Positions 56,301 to 60,850 of a DNA stretch of 64,000 bases are shown here, one piece after another. This DNA comes from Anarhynchus alexandrinus (lineage: Eukaryota; Chordata; Aves; Charadriiformes; Charadriidae): assembly GCA_008711295.1 (NCBI GenBank), contig VUYV01000003.1, positions 8,770,515-8,834,514 of the forward strand. Direction: 5' to 3'. The stretch's first letter is position 1, and the number at the start of each line of letters is the position of its first letter. The translations under genes were made by a program, and so were the position numbers. Under the pieces are notes generated by a model that did no database searches, had not been told where the DNA came from, and saw only the letters and a program-made list of their open reading frames with translations.

Positions 56301-59300
56301 AGAAGATGGGAAATCCCATGCTCAAAATGTTTTTTAAACATTCTCCAATACACTTGAGAAATCCAAGTCCATTATTTCCAAATAAAATAGCTTGACTTTA
56401 AAATGCTAACCAAAAAGTCATGGTGGGATTCAGTTACCTCCACATAAGTATATTGTACCATTTTAGATGCTTTAGGACATCCTACTTGGCTTCTAACTAC
56501 TTTAGAAGGGCACAAGTCTCTTGTAGTTCCTGTCATATCTGCTGGTTTAGTCCATGGTGTCCAAGATGGCATTAAAAGACATCATAGTGACATAACTGAA
56601 ATAATCCTTGAGGATAATATAGATATGCAATTCCTCCTTGTTTTTTTAAATGATTGAACTTTGGTAATAGATCAGAATTCTGAAAAAGACACCCAGGATT
56701 CTGCTGTAAGCAGTAGAAATACTGTATTTTCGTTTACATAACAACTGTACAATCAAATTTCTTTTTAAAGTCCTTGTGACTTTTTTTGCAGAGCTTGCAT
56801 TCTTCTTGTAATTTCAGCATATTCTAAAAGAATGTGTTTGAGGAAATGTGAGTAAGAAGTCAGTGATGACTCACAAGTACTTGGAAGATGGATAAGTTAC
56901 AATTTTGTAGCTTGGAATGCATGCCTATAATCAGTTTGGGAAGAATACTGTTTTGTTACCACACAAAAATTACTGTATCCATTGCACTAATTATAATAAG
57001 CCTTAGAGTACAGAGGTGATACCGCTGTCCAAAATGTATCAAAAAATGTTGGTTTTACAACTTTGAATGCAAATTAAATACTTATGTCATCTTAGATATA
57101 TTTGTATTTTCAGTTTTTCTAGCCTTTAGTTGAAGAAATCTTTTTAATTCCATTGATTTTTATGATGCTTACTTTTACATTTCTGTCCTCTGCAGAAAAT
57201 TTTTCAGTATACTAGTTGAGATATATTACAAAAAAATCCCAATGAATTCAGTTCTAATGAAACAGGAAGACTCCAAAGATATTAATAGTATGAGGGAAAT
57301 CTTAATAGCAGGTAAAAAATGTGAGTGTCAAACCCAAGGAAACCTCAGGAAGAAAGGCTGGCTATATGGAAGCACATGTCTGTAGTTCAAGATAGATCAG
57401 ATTAAAACACTGTTGACAGTCTTTAAAATGTAGAGCTGCATCAAGGAGTTTGGAACATCCTGTCAGAAAAAACTGTAAATTAACAGAAAGTCCAAGGTTT
57501 ACATCTGAAATATGGAAGATTATAGACATACTCTGAACTGACCATAACGGTTTCTAGCATCTTCATTGTTTTGTGTACTTCTTGTTTCTCTGGGAATATT
57601 TAAGCTTCTAGAAAGAGTGAAAATGCAGCTGGCATCTTTCCTGGAGGACCCTCAATATCAAGACCAACATTCTCTACATACAGAAATCATAAAAACATTT
57701 GGAAGAGTTGGACCTAATGCTGAGCCCAGATTTAGAGATGAATGTAAGTTGCATTGGTGGGAAGATGCAGTTGTTCTCTTTCTGTCCTAAAGCTAATAGT
57801 ATGCTGGTTATATTGATTTTTTTTTTTTGTCTTTACAAAAAGTTTGAAAACTCTTGTTTTCAGTGTTTGATATGTCCCAGTATTTAAGACTTTGCTAATA
57901 TAATTTTCATTTTACCAAACATTGGTGTGTATATAGACCACCACCATGTGGTGGTGAATGATTTCAGAGCCAGAGGGGACTGGTCACTTCGCTGCAGAGC
58001 AAATTTGAAGTTGTCTTTTTTTTTTTTTTTTTTTTTTTNATTACTTGACATGTAAAATGCCTTCCTCTCCCCCATTGCTTCATCCCCTGGTAGCATATAA
58101 ATTTCCAGTATTCCACATATCTTAAATGTAAGTGCACCCCAGATTAACAAAACAGCTTTTTTCATAGCCCTGAAGGATAAAATGCACAGAAGAGCAAAGT
58201 CCATTGTTAGGCTGTCCTAAAGATACTTGAAAACAAAACACAAGGAGCTGTTGTGCCAGCCAACTGCAGGTGTCTAATTTAGCAGGCTAAACTCGTTAGA
58301 TAGGCTTCCTCTGTAGTCGTGAAGATTTCTCATGACGTGTATCTCTGTCATTAGCTTATCGGTTGTATTTCTAAAATAGAAGCATATTTTAAACAGCTTT
58401 AGCAGTAAGAGAGTAACAATATTACAAAATATTTCCTGTAGACTATTACTATTTCAAAGGTATTCTGAGGTACCTTTTTATTTTAGGTGGCGTTACCACA
58501 GTTTTATTGCAAGTTTGAGTTGATCAGTTAAGTTCCCAGGGGCAGTCCCATCAAAAGCCACTATTTGCAGTTCTTGTTCCACACTGATGTGTGATACTTC
58601 AGATGCCTGCGATTGCTACTTAGCAACTGTGTAATGCTAAGCAAGCCTACAGAAAGCAATTTCAAAATACTTATTCCAGTATTTACTTTTACAGTTGTTA
58701 TTCCACACTTGCACAAGTTAGCCTTGGTCAACAACCAGCAGTCTGTGGATTCTAAGAGACTGGATATCGCTACACACCTGTTTGAAGCCTACAGTGCTCT
58801 TTCCTGTTGTTGTATCCTTTTTTTATGGGAAATTTAGCTGTTATTTCTCAGGGGGAGTGGGGGGGGGTGGAAGAGAAGATTAATACTTGAAAAATAATTA
58901 CGTTTATCTTTGAATGTGTGATGTAAAATATGATCTGCTCAGTATAAAGAATAGGTTTTCACAGAAGATGGAACTGATAGGTACTTTAAAAAACAACACA
59001 AAACCAAACCCCTTGATCCTAACTTGAAAAAAAGTATGAAAATAATGGTATGGGTGTCTGAAATATATGAAGGTAAATATACGTAAGAACTTTTTTTTTA
59101 TTATTTTTAGTCCTGAAGTGGCAAATGCTTTTCTGTTTTCTTGGGTTTTGTTGCTGTAACTTGTCCCTGTGTTCAGTAGAATAAAATTGTATAATTTCAG
59201 AACACAGTCCTTATACCTTAACAACCTGGTTTTTAGTTATTTCAGAGGATTTAATGGTCAATCACTTTTTACCAGGACTTAAGTGTTTACGAACTGACAT

Positions 59301-59325
59301 GGAACATCTCTCGCCAGAGCATGAG
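8280..59325 (+). CDS. RELCH: RELCH (KIAA1468), internal part of the gene, spliced exons 2-27
   Basis: This is the joined coding region of a RELCH orthologue; the separate exon entries give the splice coordinates. RELCH is known as a RAB11 effector on recycling endosomes that acts with the lipid-transfer protein OSBP to move cholesterol towards the trans-Golgi. The sequence shows, in order: a serine-rich start, a short coiled coil (residues about 30-53), a LisH motif (about 75-107), a second coiled coil (about 182-217), a hydrophilic linker (about 218-311) and a long alpha-helical HEAT-type region (about 315-982). The 26 exons total 2948 nt, which is 982 codons plus two bases that finish an upstream codon. 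Every junction is GT-AG and keeps frame. The N-terminal exon and the last about 60 residues expected from the human protein are outside the window or not found. The identification rests on near-identity with my recall of the human protein across almost all exons. Only the exon numbering, which assumes one upstream coding exon, is an inference. Confidence 0.96.
8370..15539 (+). other. RELCH intron 2
   Basis: 7170 nt of AT-rich sequence with scattered homopolymer runs: C at about 10932-10941, T at about 12407-12417, A at 15250-15266. I see no repeat family, RNA gene or extra exon. Confidence 0.8.
15540..15611 (+). CDS. RELCH: RELCH exon 3 (first coiled coil)
   Basis: The exon is 72 nt, phase 1 in and phase 1 out. 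The split codon GTC gives Val, followed by LEFELRKAKETIQALRAN, a heptad-like helix with Leu, Phe, Ile and Leu in hydrophobic positions. The acceptor is CCAG. The donor is GTGGTG, which is weak because position +4 is G rather than A; a second GT lies three bases downstream. The chosen donor is the one that keeps frame with exon 4. Confidence 0.93.
15720..15775 (+). CDS. RELCH: RELCH exon 4
   Basis: A 56-nt exon giving a split Glu codon and then NEVPLQERKNYKSSPEIQ, ending in phase 0 at a GTAGGT donor. It is separated from exon 3 by only 108 nt and from exon 5 by 110 nt. It is a hydrophilic connector between the first coiled coil and the LisH motif. Confidence 0.94.
15886..15999 (+). CDS. RELCH: RELCH exon 5 (LisH motif)
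   Basis: The exon is 114 nt (38 codons), phase 0 on both sides, with a TTTCCAG acceptor and GTAAAG donor. It encodes EPIRPLEKRALNFLVNEFLL and onwards to ...FSDENHDQ. The pattern of Leu, Leu-Val, Glu-Phe-Leu, Lys-Leu-Thr and Phe-Ser-Asp-Glu is that of a LisH motif, a dimerisation module that in RELCH gives the protein part of its name. One alternative is a generic helical hairpin, but position and spacing match the family. Confidence 0.95.
16000..17884 (+). other. RELCH intron 5
   Basis: 1885 nt, AT-rich. It holds a perfect 18-base palindrome at 16727-16744 and poly-A runs; nothing else recognised. Confidence 0.8.
16727..16744. repeat. perfect 18-bp palindrome
   Basis: AATATTGAATTCAATATT is its own reverse complement, centred on GAATTC. 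It is AT-rich, lies in intron 5, and has no flanking partner copies that I see. Confidence 0.85.
17885..18088 (+). CDS. RELCH: RELCH exon 6
   Basis: A 204-nt exon (68 codons), phase 0 on both sides, after a CCTTTGAAG acceptor and before GTAAGA. It begins DFELWDDVGLNIPKPPDLLQ and ends ...TTPQSIE. The first 45 residues are very close to the human protein. The acidic second half (VEDDELEAATPI) is more variable. It links the LisH motif to the second coiled coil. Confidence 0.96.
18181..18272 (+). CDS. RELCH: RELCH exon 7 (second coiled coil)
   Basis: A 92-nt exon after a short 92-nt intron with a T-rich TTTAG acceptor. It encodes CLIVQKLEDQISVLNSEKW and onwards to ...QRLE, then two bases of a Ser codon completed by exon 8. 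Heptad leucines and isoleucines (KLEDQISVLNSEKWSLMEQI) mark a coiled coil that continues into exon 8. Confidence 0.95.
18273..19265 (+). other. RELCH intron 7
   Basis: 993 nt, AT-rich, no recognisable element apart from the normal splice signals. Confidence 0.8.
19266..19574 (+). CDS. RELCH: RELCH exon 8 (end of coiled coil and hydrophilic linker)
   Basis: At 309 nt this is the largest exon of the window. It starts by finishing a Ser codon, continues the coiled coil (EIDFLKNENF), then encodes about 90 hydrophilic residues rich in Ser, Glu, Asp, Thr and Lys, and ends ...VQFDKPNR across the junction. The acceptor is TTTTTAG and the donor GTTAGT. The linker is probably disordered and is the part least like human RELCH. 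Only its ends (FLKNE and FDKPNR) are readily recognisable. Confidence 0.93.
19575..23231 (+). other. RELCH intron 8
   Basis: 3657 nt. A C-run at about 23192-23199 and adjoining pyrimidines (CCCCACCCCTGCCTCCC) precede the exon 9 acceptor. No repeat family or gene recognised. Confidence 0.8.
23232..23307 (+). CDS. RELCH: RELCH exon 9
   Basis: A 76-nt exon: one base finishes Arg, then 25 codons KLSPAFHQALLSFCRMSADS to ...RLGSE. The acceptor is ATTTCAG and the donor GTATGT. The human protein, as I recall it, has Tyr where this has the second-last Ser. This begins the helical C-terminal half of the protein. Confidence 0.94.
23308..23700 (+). other. RELCH intron 9
   Basis: 393 nt, AT-rich; nothing beyond the splice signals. 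Confidence 0.8.
23701..23796 (+). CDS. RELCH: RELCH exon 10
   Basis: A 96-nt exon (32 codons), phase 0 on both sides: VSRIADSEKSVMLMLGRCLP to ...NVLLAKRE. It has a TTCTAG acceptor and GTGAGG donor. Amphipathic helices here are part of the HEAT-type solenoid. The next exon lies 8.8 kb away. Confidence 0.96.
23797..32596 (+). other. RELCH intron 10 (longest in the window)
   Basis: 8800 nt of AT-rich sequence. It contains homopolymer runs (A at 30239-30250 and about 30753-30768, G at 31190-31197) and overlapping short open frames at 29664-29894 on both strands without recognisable family. No CR1 fragment is evident. Confidence 0.8.
32597..32709 (+). CDS. RELCH: RELCH exon 11
   Basis: A 113-nt exon: ELIPLILCTACLHPEPKERD to ...LIKRPDDEQ plus two bases of Arg. 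The acceptor is TTTTTAG and the donor GTGTGT. The helix-turn-helix with Pro-Glu-Pro at the turn is typical of HEAT-like repeats. It is flanked by two of the longest introns in the window (8800 and 4574 nt). Confidence 0.96.
32710..37283 (+). other. RELCH intron 11
   Basis: 4574 nt, AT-rich. A 9-bp-stem hairpin (36137-36159) runs into a poly-T stretch. No repeats of a known family and no coding signal. Confidence 0.8.
36137..36159. repeat. short inverted repeat (hairpin)
   Basis: AAAAGATTC and GAATCTTTT form a perfect 9-bp stem with a 5-base loop, followed by more T. In a vertebrate intron this is probably chance or low-complexity evolution, not a bacterial-type terminator. Confidence 0.7.
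37284..37374 (+). CDS. RELCH: RELCH exon 12
   Basis: A 91-nt exon: finishes Arg, then QMILTGCVAFARHVGPTRVE to ...LLPQCWEQ, ending in phase 0. The acceptor is TTTTCAG and the donor GTAACT. It is part of the HEAT solenoid and appears identical to the human sequence as I recall it. Confidence 0.96.
38802..38824. repeat. short GC-containing inverted repeat
   Basis: TCTACCTGC and GCAGGTAGA pair as a perfect 9-bp stem around a 5-base loop. No longer fold around it suggests a microRNA precursor. Confidence 0.7.
39588..40829 (-). mobile_element. CR1-type LINE fragment with reverse transcriptase segment, antisense
   Basis: Read on the minus strand, this starts with part of the reverse transcriptase domain: VYLDFSKTFDTVSHNILIHK (within 40743-40528), then a shifted frame with PQGLILGPTTKMCNMFINDL and DD (within 40570-40361). 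The untranslated 3' part ends near 39588 with the CR1 signature seen here as AATCGTAGAATGGCTGAGG. It is about 1.24 kb, 5'-truncated and broken by frameshifts, so it is an inactive fossil. It begins exactly beside a second CR1 tail. Confidence 0.92.
40830..40945 (-). mobile_element. second CR1 3'-end fragment, antisense, adjacent
   Basis: ACCATAGAATGGTTTAGGTT is the reverse complement of a CR1 3' end. It continues as GGAAAGGGCCTTAAAGATCA to about 40945, where similarity fades. On the minus strand its 3' end abuts the start of the larger fragment, as if the larger element had inserted at this one's tail. Confidence 0.85.
41654..41725 (+). CDS. RELCH: RELCH exon 13
   Basis: A 72-nt exon (24 codons), phase 0 on both sides: INHKYPERRLLVAESCGALA to PYLP. 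It has a TTTACCAG acceptor and GTAAGT donor. It encodes one HEAT helix pair (LLVAESCGALAPYL). Confidence 0.96.
41726..42542 (+). other. RELCH intron 13
   Basis: 817 nt, AT-rich; nothing recognised beyond splice signals. Confidence 0.8.
42543..42683 (+). CDS. RELCH: RELCH exon 14 (HEAT repeat)
   Basis: A 141-nt exon (47 codons), phase 0 on both sides: KEIRSSLVLSMLQQMLMEDK to ...DDPDKYQQ. The acceptor is AAACAG and the donor GTATAA. The segment DLVREAVIKSLGIIMGYI has the HEAT signature of an Asp/Val/Arg turn followed by a hydrophobic helix. This matches the region annotated as HEAT repeats in the human protein. Confidence 0.97.
42684..43352 (+). other. RELCH intron 14
   Basis: 669 nt; nothing recognised beyond splice signals. 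Confidence 0.8.
43353..43517 (+). CDS. RELCH: RELCH exon 15 (HEAT repeat)
   Basis: A 165-nt exon (55 codons), phase 0 on both sides: GFELLLSALGDPSERVVSAT to ...NKIEKLLR. It has a TTGCCAG acceptor and GTATGT donor. ALGDPSERVVSATHQVFLP is a clear HEAT helix-B pattern with the Asp and Arg at canonical positions. Confidence 0.97.
43518..44383 (+). other. RELCH intron 15
   Basis: 866 nt, T-rich; nothing recognised beyond splice signals. Confidence 0.8.
44384..44531 (+). CDS. RELCH: RELCH exon 16
   Basis: A 148-nt exon: EGEHGLDEHKLHMYLSALQS to ...GEVPQIE plus one base of Val. The acceptor is GTTTCAG and the donor GTAAAC. It continues the helical solenoid (LIPSLFALVLQNAPF). Confidence 0.97.
44532..46669 (+). 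other. RELCH intron 16
   Basis: 2138 nt. It contains a 159-codon open frame (44668-45147) whose product is dominated by Phe, Leu, Tyr and Ile from T-rich sequence; I do not regard it as a gene. A C-rich run is at about 44992-45010. Confidence 0.8.
46670..46826 (+). CDS. RELCH: RELCH exon 17
   Basis: A 157-nt exon: finishes Val, then TRFPRPVSPLQDVAIIIGSR to ...LLWVVNQ plus two bases of Leu. The acceptor is TGTTACAG and the donor GTGAGT. The REQLAVLLQLYDYQLEHEG helix is highly conserved with human. Confidence 0.97.
46827..47389 (+). other. RELCH intron 17
   Basis: 563 nt. It carries an imperfect duplication of about 34 nt (46882-46915 and 46924-46956). Confidence 0.8.
46882..46956. repeat. 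imperfect direct repeat of about 34 bp
   Basis: Two copies, 46882-46915 and 46924-46956, share the blocks TTAAGT.TGATT.TGTTTAA and AATTATTAAA and are separated by 8 bases. This looks like a local slippage or duplication in AT-rich intron. Confidence 0.8.
47390..47513 (+). CDS. RELCH: RELCH exon 18
   Basis: A 124-nt exon: finishes Leu, then LPQLIEIVGKINVASTACVH to ...GKIFTNTK, ending in phase 0. It has a TTTTTAG acceptor and GTAAGA donor. The aromatic and basic helix EFSRFFWRLCRTFGKIF is nearly invariant with human. Confidence 0.97.
47514..48582 (+). other. RELCH intron 18
   Basis: 1069 nt. Two adjacent CAATTTTTTTTT motifs at about 48430-48455 form a T-rich tract; otherwise nothing recognised. 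Confidence 0.8.
48583..48631 (+). CDS. RELCH: RELCH exon 19
   Basis: A short 49-nt exon: VKPQFQEILRLSEENI plus one base. The acceptor is TTGTATAG and the donor GTAAGT. It is the smallest coding exon in the window. Skipping it (49 is not a multiple of 3) would shift frame. Confidence 0.95.
48632..49048 (+). other. RELCH intron 19
   Basis: 417 nt, of which about half is alternating purine-pyrimidine simple sequence (48789-49018), described separately. Confidence 0.8.
48789..49018. repeat. TG run and AT/AC-rich alternating purine-pyrimidine tract
   Basis: It starts with a (TG)6 run at about 48789-48801. From about 48859 it becomes degenerate TATA, CATA and GTAT repeats (TACATATGCATATATATAT and similar) until about 49018. 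It is a microsatellite-derived tract close to the exon 20 acceptor. Confidence 0.8.
49049..49128 (+). CDS. RELCH: RELCH exon 20
   Basis: An 80-nt exon: finishes Asp, then STAGNGVLTKATVPIYATGV to LTCYIQ, ending in phase 0. It has a TTTCATTAG acceptor and GTAGGT donor. An AT-rich simple repeat ends about 30 nt upstream of the acceptor. Confidence 0.96.
49129..49986 (+). other. RELCH intron 20
   Basis: 858 nt; nothing recognised beyond splice signals. Confidence 0.8.
49987..50093 (+). CDS. RELCH: RELCH exon 21
   Basis: A 107-nt exon: EEDRKLLVGFLEDVMTMLSL to ...ASFVEL plus two bases of Gly. The acceptor is CTTTCAG and the donor GTAAAG. It encodes a HEAT-like helix pair. Confidence 0.97.
50094..50676 (+). 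other. RELCH intron 21, ending in poly-T with an ambiguous base
   Basis: 583 nt. The last part is a 21-T run (50652-50672) and N at 50673 followed by TAG. The N probably marks an assembly uncertainty in homopolymer length. Confidence 0.85.
50677..50776 (+). CDS. RELCH: RELCH exon 22
   Basis: A 100-nt exon: finishes Gly, then ANPAYHELLLTVLWYGVVHT to ...CTAARMFE, ending in phase 0 with a GTAAGT donor. The acceptor TAG directly follows a 21-T run and an ambiguous base (N at 50673), so the exact pyrimidine tract is uncertain but the exon start is not. It is the common exon upstream of the alternative pair 23a/23b. Confidence 0.96.
52961..53000. repeat. perfect 20-bp tandem duplication
   Basis: Two identical adjacent 20-base units, 52961-52980 and 52981-53000, each beginning ATTATAAAAA and ending TTTAATATAA. 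The perfect identity suggests a recent event. Confidence 0.9.
54823..54862 (+). promoter_or_regulatory. CU-rich tracts upstream of exon 23a, candidate PTB-type splicing sites
   Basis: Pyrimidine tracts at 54823-54841 (ending TTTCTCTCTCT) and 54852-54862 (TTCTTCTTCCC) contain UCUU and CUCUCU words, which polypyrimidine-tract-binding proteins are known to bind. They end 64 nt upstream of exon 23a, so they are not simply the adjacent 3' splice-site tract. Regulation is an inference. Confidence 0.35.
54926..55008 (+). CDS. RELCH: RELCH alternative exon 23a (mutually exclusive with 23b)
   Basis: An 83-nt exon with an ATTCAG acceptor and strong GTAAGT donor, starting in phase 0 and leaving two bases (AT). 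It reads LLVKGVHETLVAQRVVPALI to TLSSDPE, and the split codon becomes ATT (Ile) with exon 24. It matches exon 23b in length, phases and 17 of 27 whole codons' residues. It is therefore an intact, constrained duplicate, not a decayed copy. Joining 23a to 23b gives ATC then TGA, a stop, so the two cannot be used together. Which tissues use it cannot be read from the sequence. CU-rich tracts at 54823-54841 and 54852-54862 lie upstream. Confidence 0.9.
55009..55678 (+). other. intronic spacer between exons 23a and 23b
   Basis: 670 nt. It is long enough that simple steric hindrance does not explain exclusive splicing of 23a and 23b. It ends with TGCATG (55658-55663) and the exon 23b acceptor. No repeat element seen. 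Confidence 0.85.
55658..55663 (+). promoter_or_regulatory. TGCATG, candidate RBFOX splicing site upstream of exon 23b
   Basis: The hexamer is the known RNA motif UGCAUG of RBFOX proteins, 15 nt before exon 23b, next to the likely branch-point region (TTGAC). In known cases RBFOX binding upstream of an exon tends to repress it. The function here is inferred only from motif and position; a single hexamer can occur by chance. Confidence 0.35.
55679..55761 (+). CDS. RELCH: RELCH alternative exon 23b (the form matching canonical human RELCH)
   Basis: An 83-nt exon, TTTACAG acceptor, GTGAGT donor, phase 0 in and two bases (TT) out. It reads LTLRGMSEALVDKRVAPALV to TLSSDPE, and the split codon becomes TTT (Phe) with exon 24. 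This is the version I recall in the reference human protein. Compared with 23a it is more polar at the exposed positions: Thr, Arg, Ser, Asp and Lys replace Leu, Lys, His, Ala and Gln. A TGCATG motif lies 15 nt upstream of the exon. Confidence 0.96.
55942..56005 (+). CDS. RELCH: RELCH exon 24
   Basis: A 64-nt exon: finishes Phe (after 23b) or Ile (after 23a), then SVRIATIPAFGTIMETVTQR E, ending in phase 0. The acceptor is TTGTAG and the donor GTAGGA. SVRIATIPAFGTIME is a HEAT-type helix. Joined directly to exon 22 it would shift frame, with a TAA at 57715-57717 in exon 25. Confidence 0.96.
56006..57604 (+). other. RELCH intron 24
   Basis: 1599 nt, AT-rich; nothing recognised beyond splice signals. 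Confidence 0.8.
57605..57743 (+). CDS. RELCH: RELCH exon 25
   Basis: A 139-nt exon: LLERVKMQLASFLEDPQYQD to ...EPRFRDE plus one base of Phe. The acceptor is ATTTAAG and the donor GTAAGT. It includes HTEIIKTFGRVGPNAEPRFRD, a typical HEAT helix B and turn. Confidence 0.97.
57744..58694 (+). other. RELCH intron 25
   Basis: 951 nt. It holds a CACCACC/GGTGGTG hairpin (57939-57956) and a 23-T run (58016-58038) followed by N at 58039, the second ambiguous base of the window. Confidence 0.8.
57939..57956. repeat. short GC-rich inverted repeat
   Basis: CCACCACC-type arm 57939-57945 pairs with 57950-57956 around ATGT. Seven base pairs, possibly eight; small and without other supporting features. Confidence 0.6.
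58695..58811 (+). CDS. RELCH: RELCH exon 26 (donor of a U12-type intron)
   Basis: A 117-nt exon: finishes Phe, then VIPHLHKLALVNNQQSVDSK to ...YSALSCC plus one base of Phe. The acceptor is TTTACAG. The donor is GTATCCTTT, the exact U12-type 5' splice-site consensus and unlike all the other donors in this gene. The match to human continues directly in exon 27, so the junction is secure. Confidence 0.97.
58812..59236 (+). other. RELCH intron 26, U12-type (minor spliceosome) GT-AG intron
   Basis: This 425-nt intron begins GTATCCTTT (58812-58820), a 9/9 match to the U12-type 5' splice site. Near its end TACCTTAAC (59214-59222) matches the U12 branch-site consensus TTCCTTAAC at 8/9. The branch A at 59221 lies 15 nt before the last intron base, within the short distance typical for U12 introns, and there is no long pyrimidine tract between them. 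The signals are directly visible; use of the minor spliceosome is inferred. The intron also holds a G-rich run (about 58851-58868). Confidence 0.93.
59237..59325 (+). CDS. RELCH: RELCH exon 27
   Basis: An 89-nt exon: finishes Phe, then ISEDLMVNHFLPGLKCLRTD to MEHLSPEHE, ending in phase 0 at a GTGAGC donor. The acceptor is TTTTTAG. It is the last RELCH exon found here. About 60 more residues are expected from the family, so at least one terminal exon with the stop codon and 3' UTR should lie beyond 64000. Confidence 0.96.
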
Positions 59326-59751
59326 GTGAGCAGCTATGTTTACTAACAGAGTATGAGATGCAAGTGGCAGCAAAAGTTGAAATGTTAATGGTATTTAAAG
59401 CCAAAAGTCAAGAAGAGCTACTCATAAGAAGTATCATAGCATTGAGGGTTTTTTTGATAAGGAGTAAGTCACATGATTTAAAACCGGTAAAATAATTTAA
59501 AATGTATTTCTAAGCTGAGTACCTCTGTGGGATAATATTCAACTGTCAGAAATGCAAATAGAAACACAGATCTCTGCAGACTGAGGAAAAGGAAATGTTT
59601 TTACCATCTGTTTTTTCATCAAAACAAGGATATGCTAAAATCAATGGCCACAATATGTCCAAGGAAATGTAGATGAAAATTGGTGGAGTGCAGGAAAGAA
59701 ATGACAGGCAAGCTCAGGAAGGAGGATGAGGAAAGTTATAGTCCTGAAATA

Positions 59752-60296
59752 AATTGGATGCTCTTCATATCTGAAGTACTGTGTCCGATCCTGGGCTCCA
59801 CAGTGTAACAGAGGCATGGACATACTGGAGAGAGTCCAGCAAAGGGCCACAAAGATGATTAAGGCACTGGAGCATCTCTCCTATGAGGAGGGGCTGAGAG
59901 CACCAGGACTGTTCAGCCTGCAGAAGAGCAAGCTTTGGGGTATCTCATCAATTTGTATAAATACATAAATACCTGAATGGAGGGTGCAAAGAGGATGGAG
60001 CCAGGCTCTTCCCAGTGGTACCCGGGGACAGGCCAAGAGACAATGGGCACAAACTGAAACACAGGAGGCTGCTGTCTGAACATCAGGAAACACTTTTTCA
60101 CTGTGAGGGTGAACTGGCACAGGCACAGATTGCCCACGGAGGCTGTGGAGTCTCCATCCCTTGTGGTATTCAAAAGCTGCCTGGACATGGTCCTGGGCAA
60201 CTGGCTGTAGGTGGCCCTGCTTGAGCAAGAGGGTTGGACTAGAGGTCCTTCAAAGGTCCCCTCTGACCTCAACCGTTCTGTGATTCTGTGAATTGT
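59752..60296 (+). mobile_element. CR1-type LINE fragment, 3' end, sense to RELCH
   Basis: The sequence has the order of a CR1 3' end: an ORF2 tail (GTCCAGCAAAGGGCCACAAA, GATGATTAAGG, then RKHFFTVR-like and AVESPSLVVFKSCLDMVLGN), then TTGGACTAGAGGTCC and the terminal GTTCTGTGATTCTGTGAATT. It is 5'-truncated and has many stops and frame changes, so it is an inactive fossil. A short duplication ATAAATAC lies at about 59958-59973. Confidence 0.92.
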
Positions 60297-60815
60297 AAAA
60301 AGCAGATCATTGTAAGCAGACAGGACAACGTGGGAGCTAACAAGATCTTCCGTCATAGAAGGAAATAATAGAAAGTAGCAAGAGAAGAGTTAGCAGGAGA
60401 AGCTGACTTAAGAAACTAGAAAAATTTGGCCATATGTCTATGCACTTTTTTGTAAGTACTTGAAGATGATGAACACTAACAGAGATTGAAATGAATAGAT
60501 ATTGTCAGCAGCTGAAAACAAGAGAAGTAATTTAGTTGCATGTTGGGAAAATCTTGACGGTATGAACACTTCACATGATGGAGGAAAAGATTTAATCAAA
60601 ATGTACAAAGGAACGCCTTTCTGGTTTTTAAAGTTAGTACTGCACTTCAGGAATTACTTTGTACTTGAGAAAAGTAATTACTTTTCCTTGTGATTGCAAA
60701 AGTGACATAATTAATATGACTACATTCTCTAGGAGTTCTAAGTTCTTATACTTGGTAACAAAGTCACTTGAAGCTACATTTTTAGTCCAATAGTCTATAG
60801 TCTCATTCTTTTATC

Positions 60816-60850
60816 TTCTCTATATTATTATATTATATTATTTTATATTA
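60816..60850. repeat. ATT-type simple repeat
   Basis: An impure run of ATT/TATTATA units (TATTATTATATTATATTATT and similar). Short microsatellite in intron 27. Confidence 0.7.

Noticed and set aside
57884..58204. Antisense frame with a run of Lys
   Set aside because: It reads through the poly-T run and the N at 58039; the lysines are simply the homopolymer read backwards.
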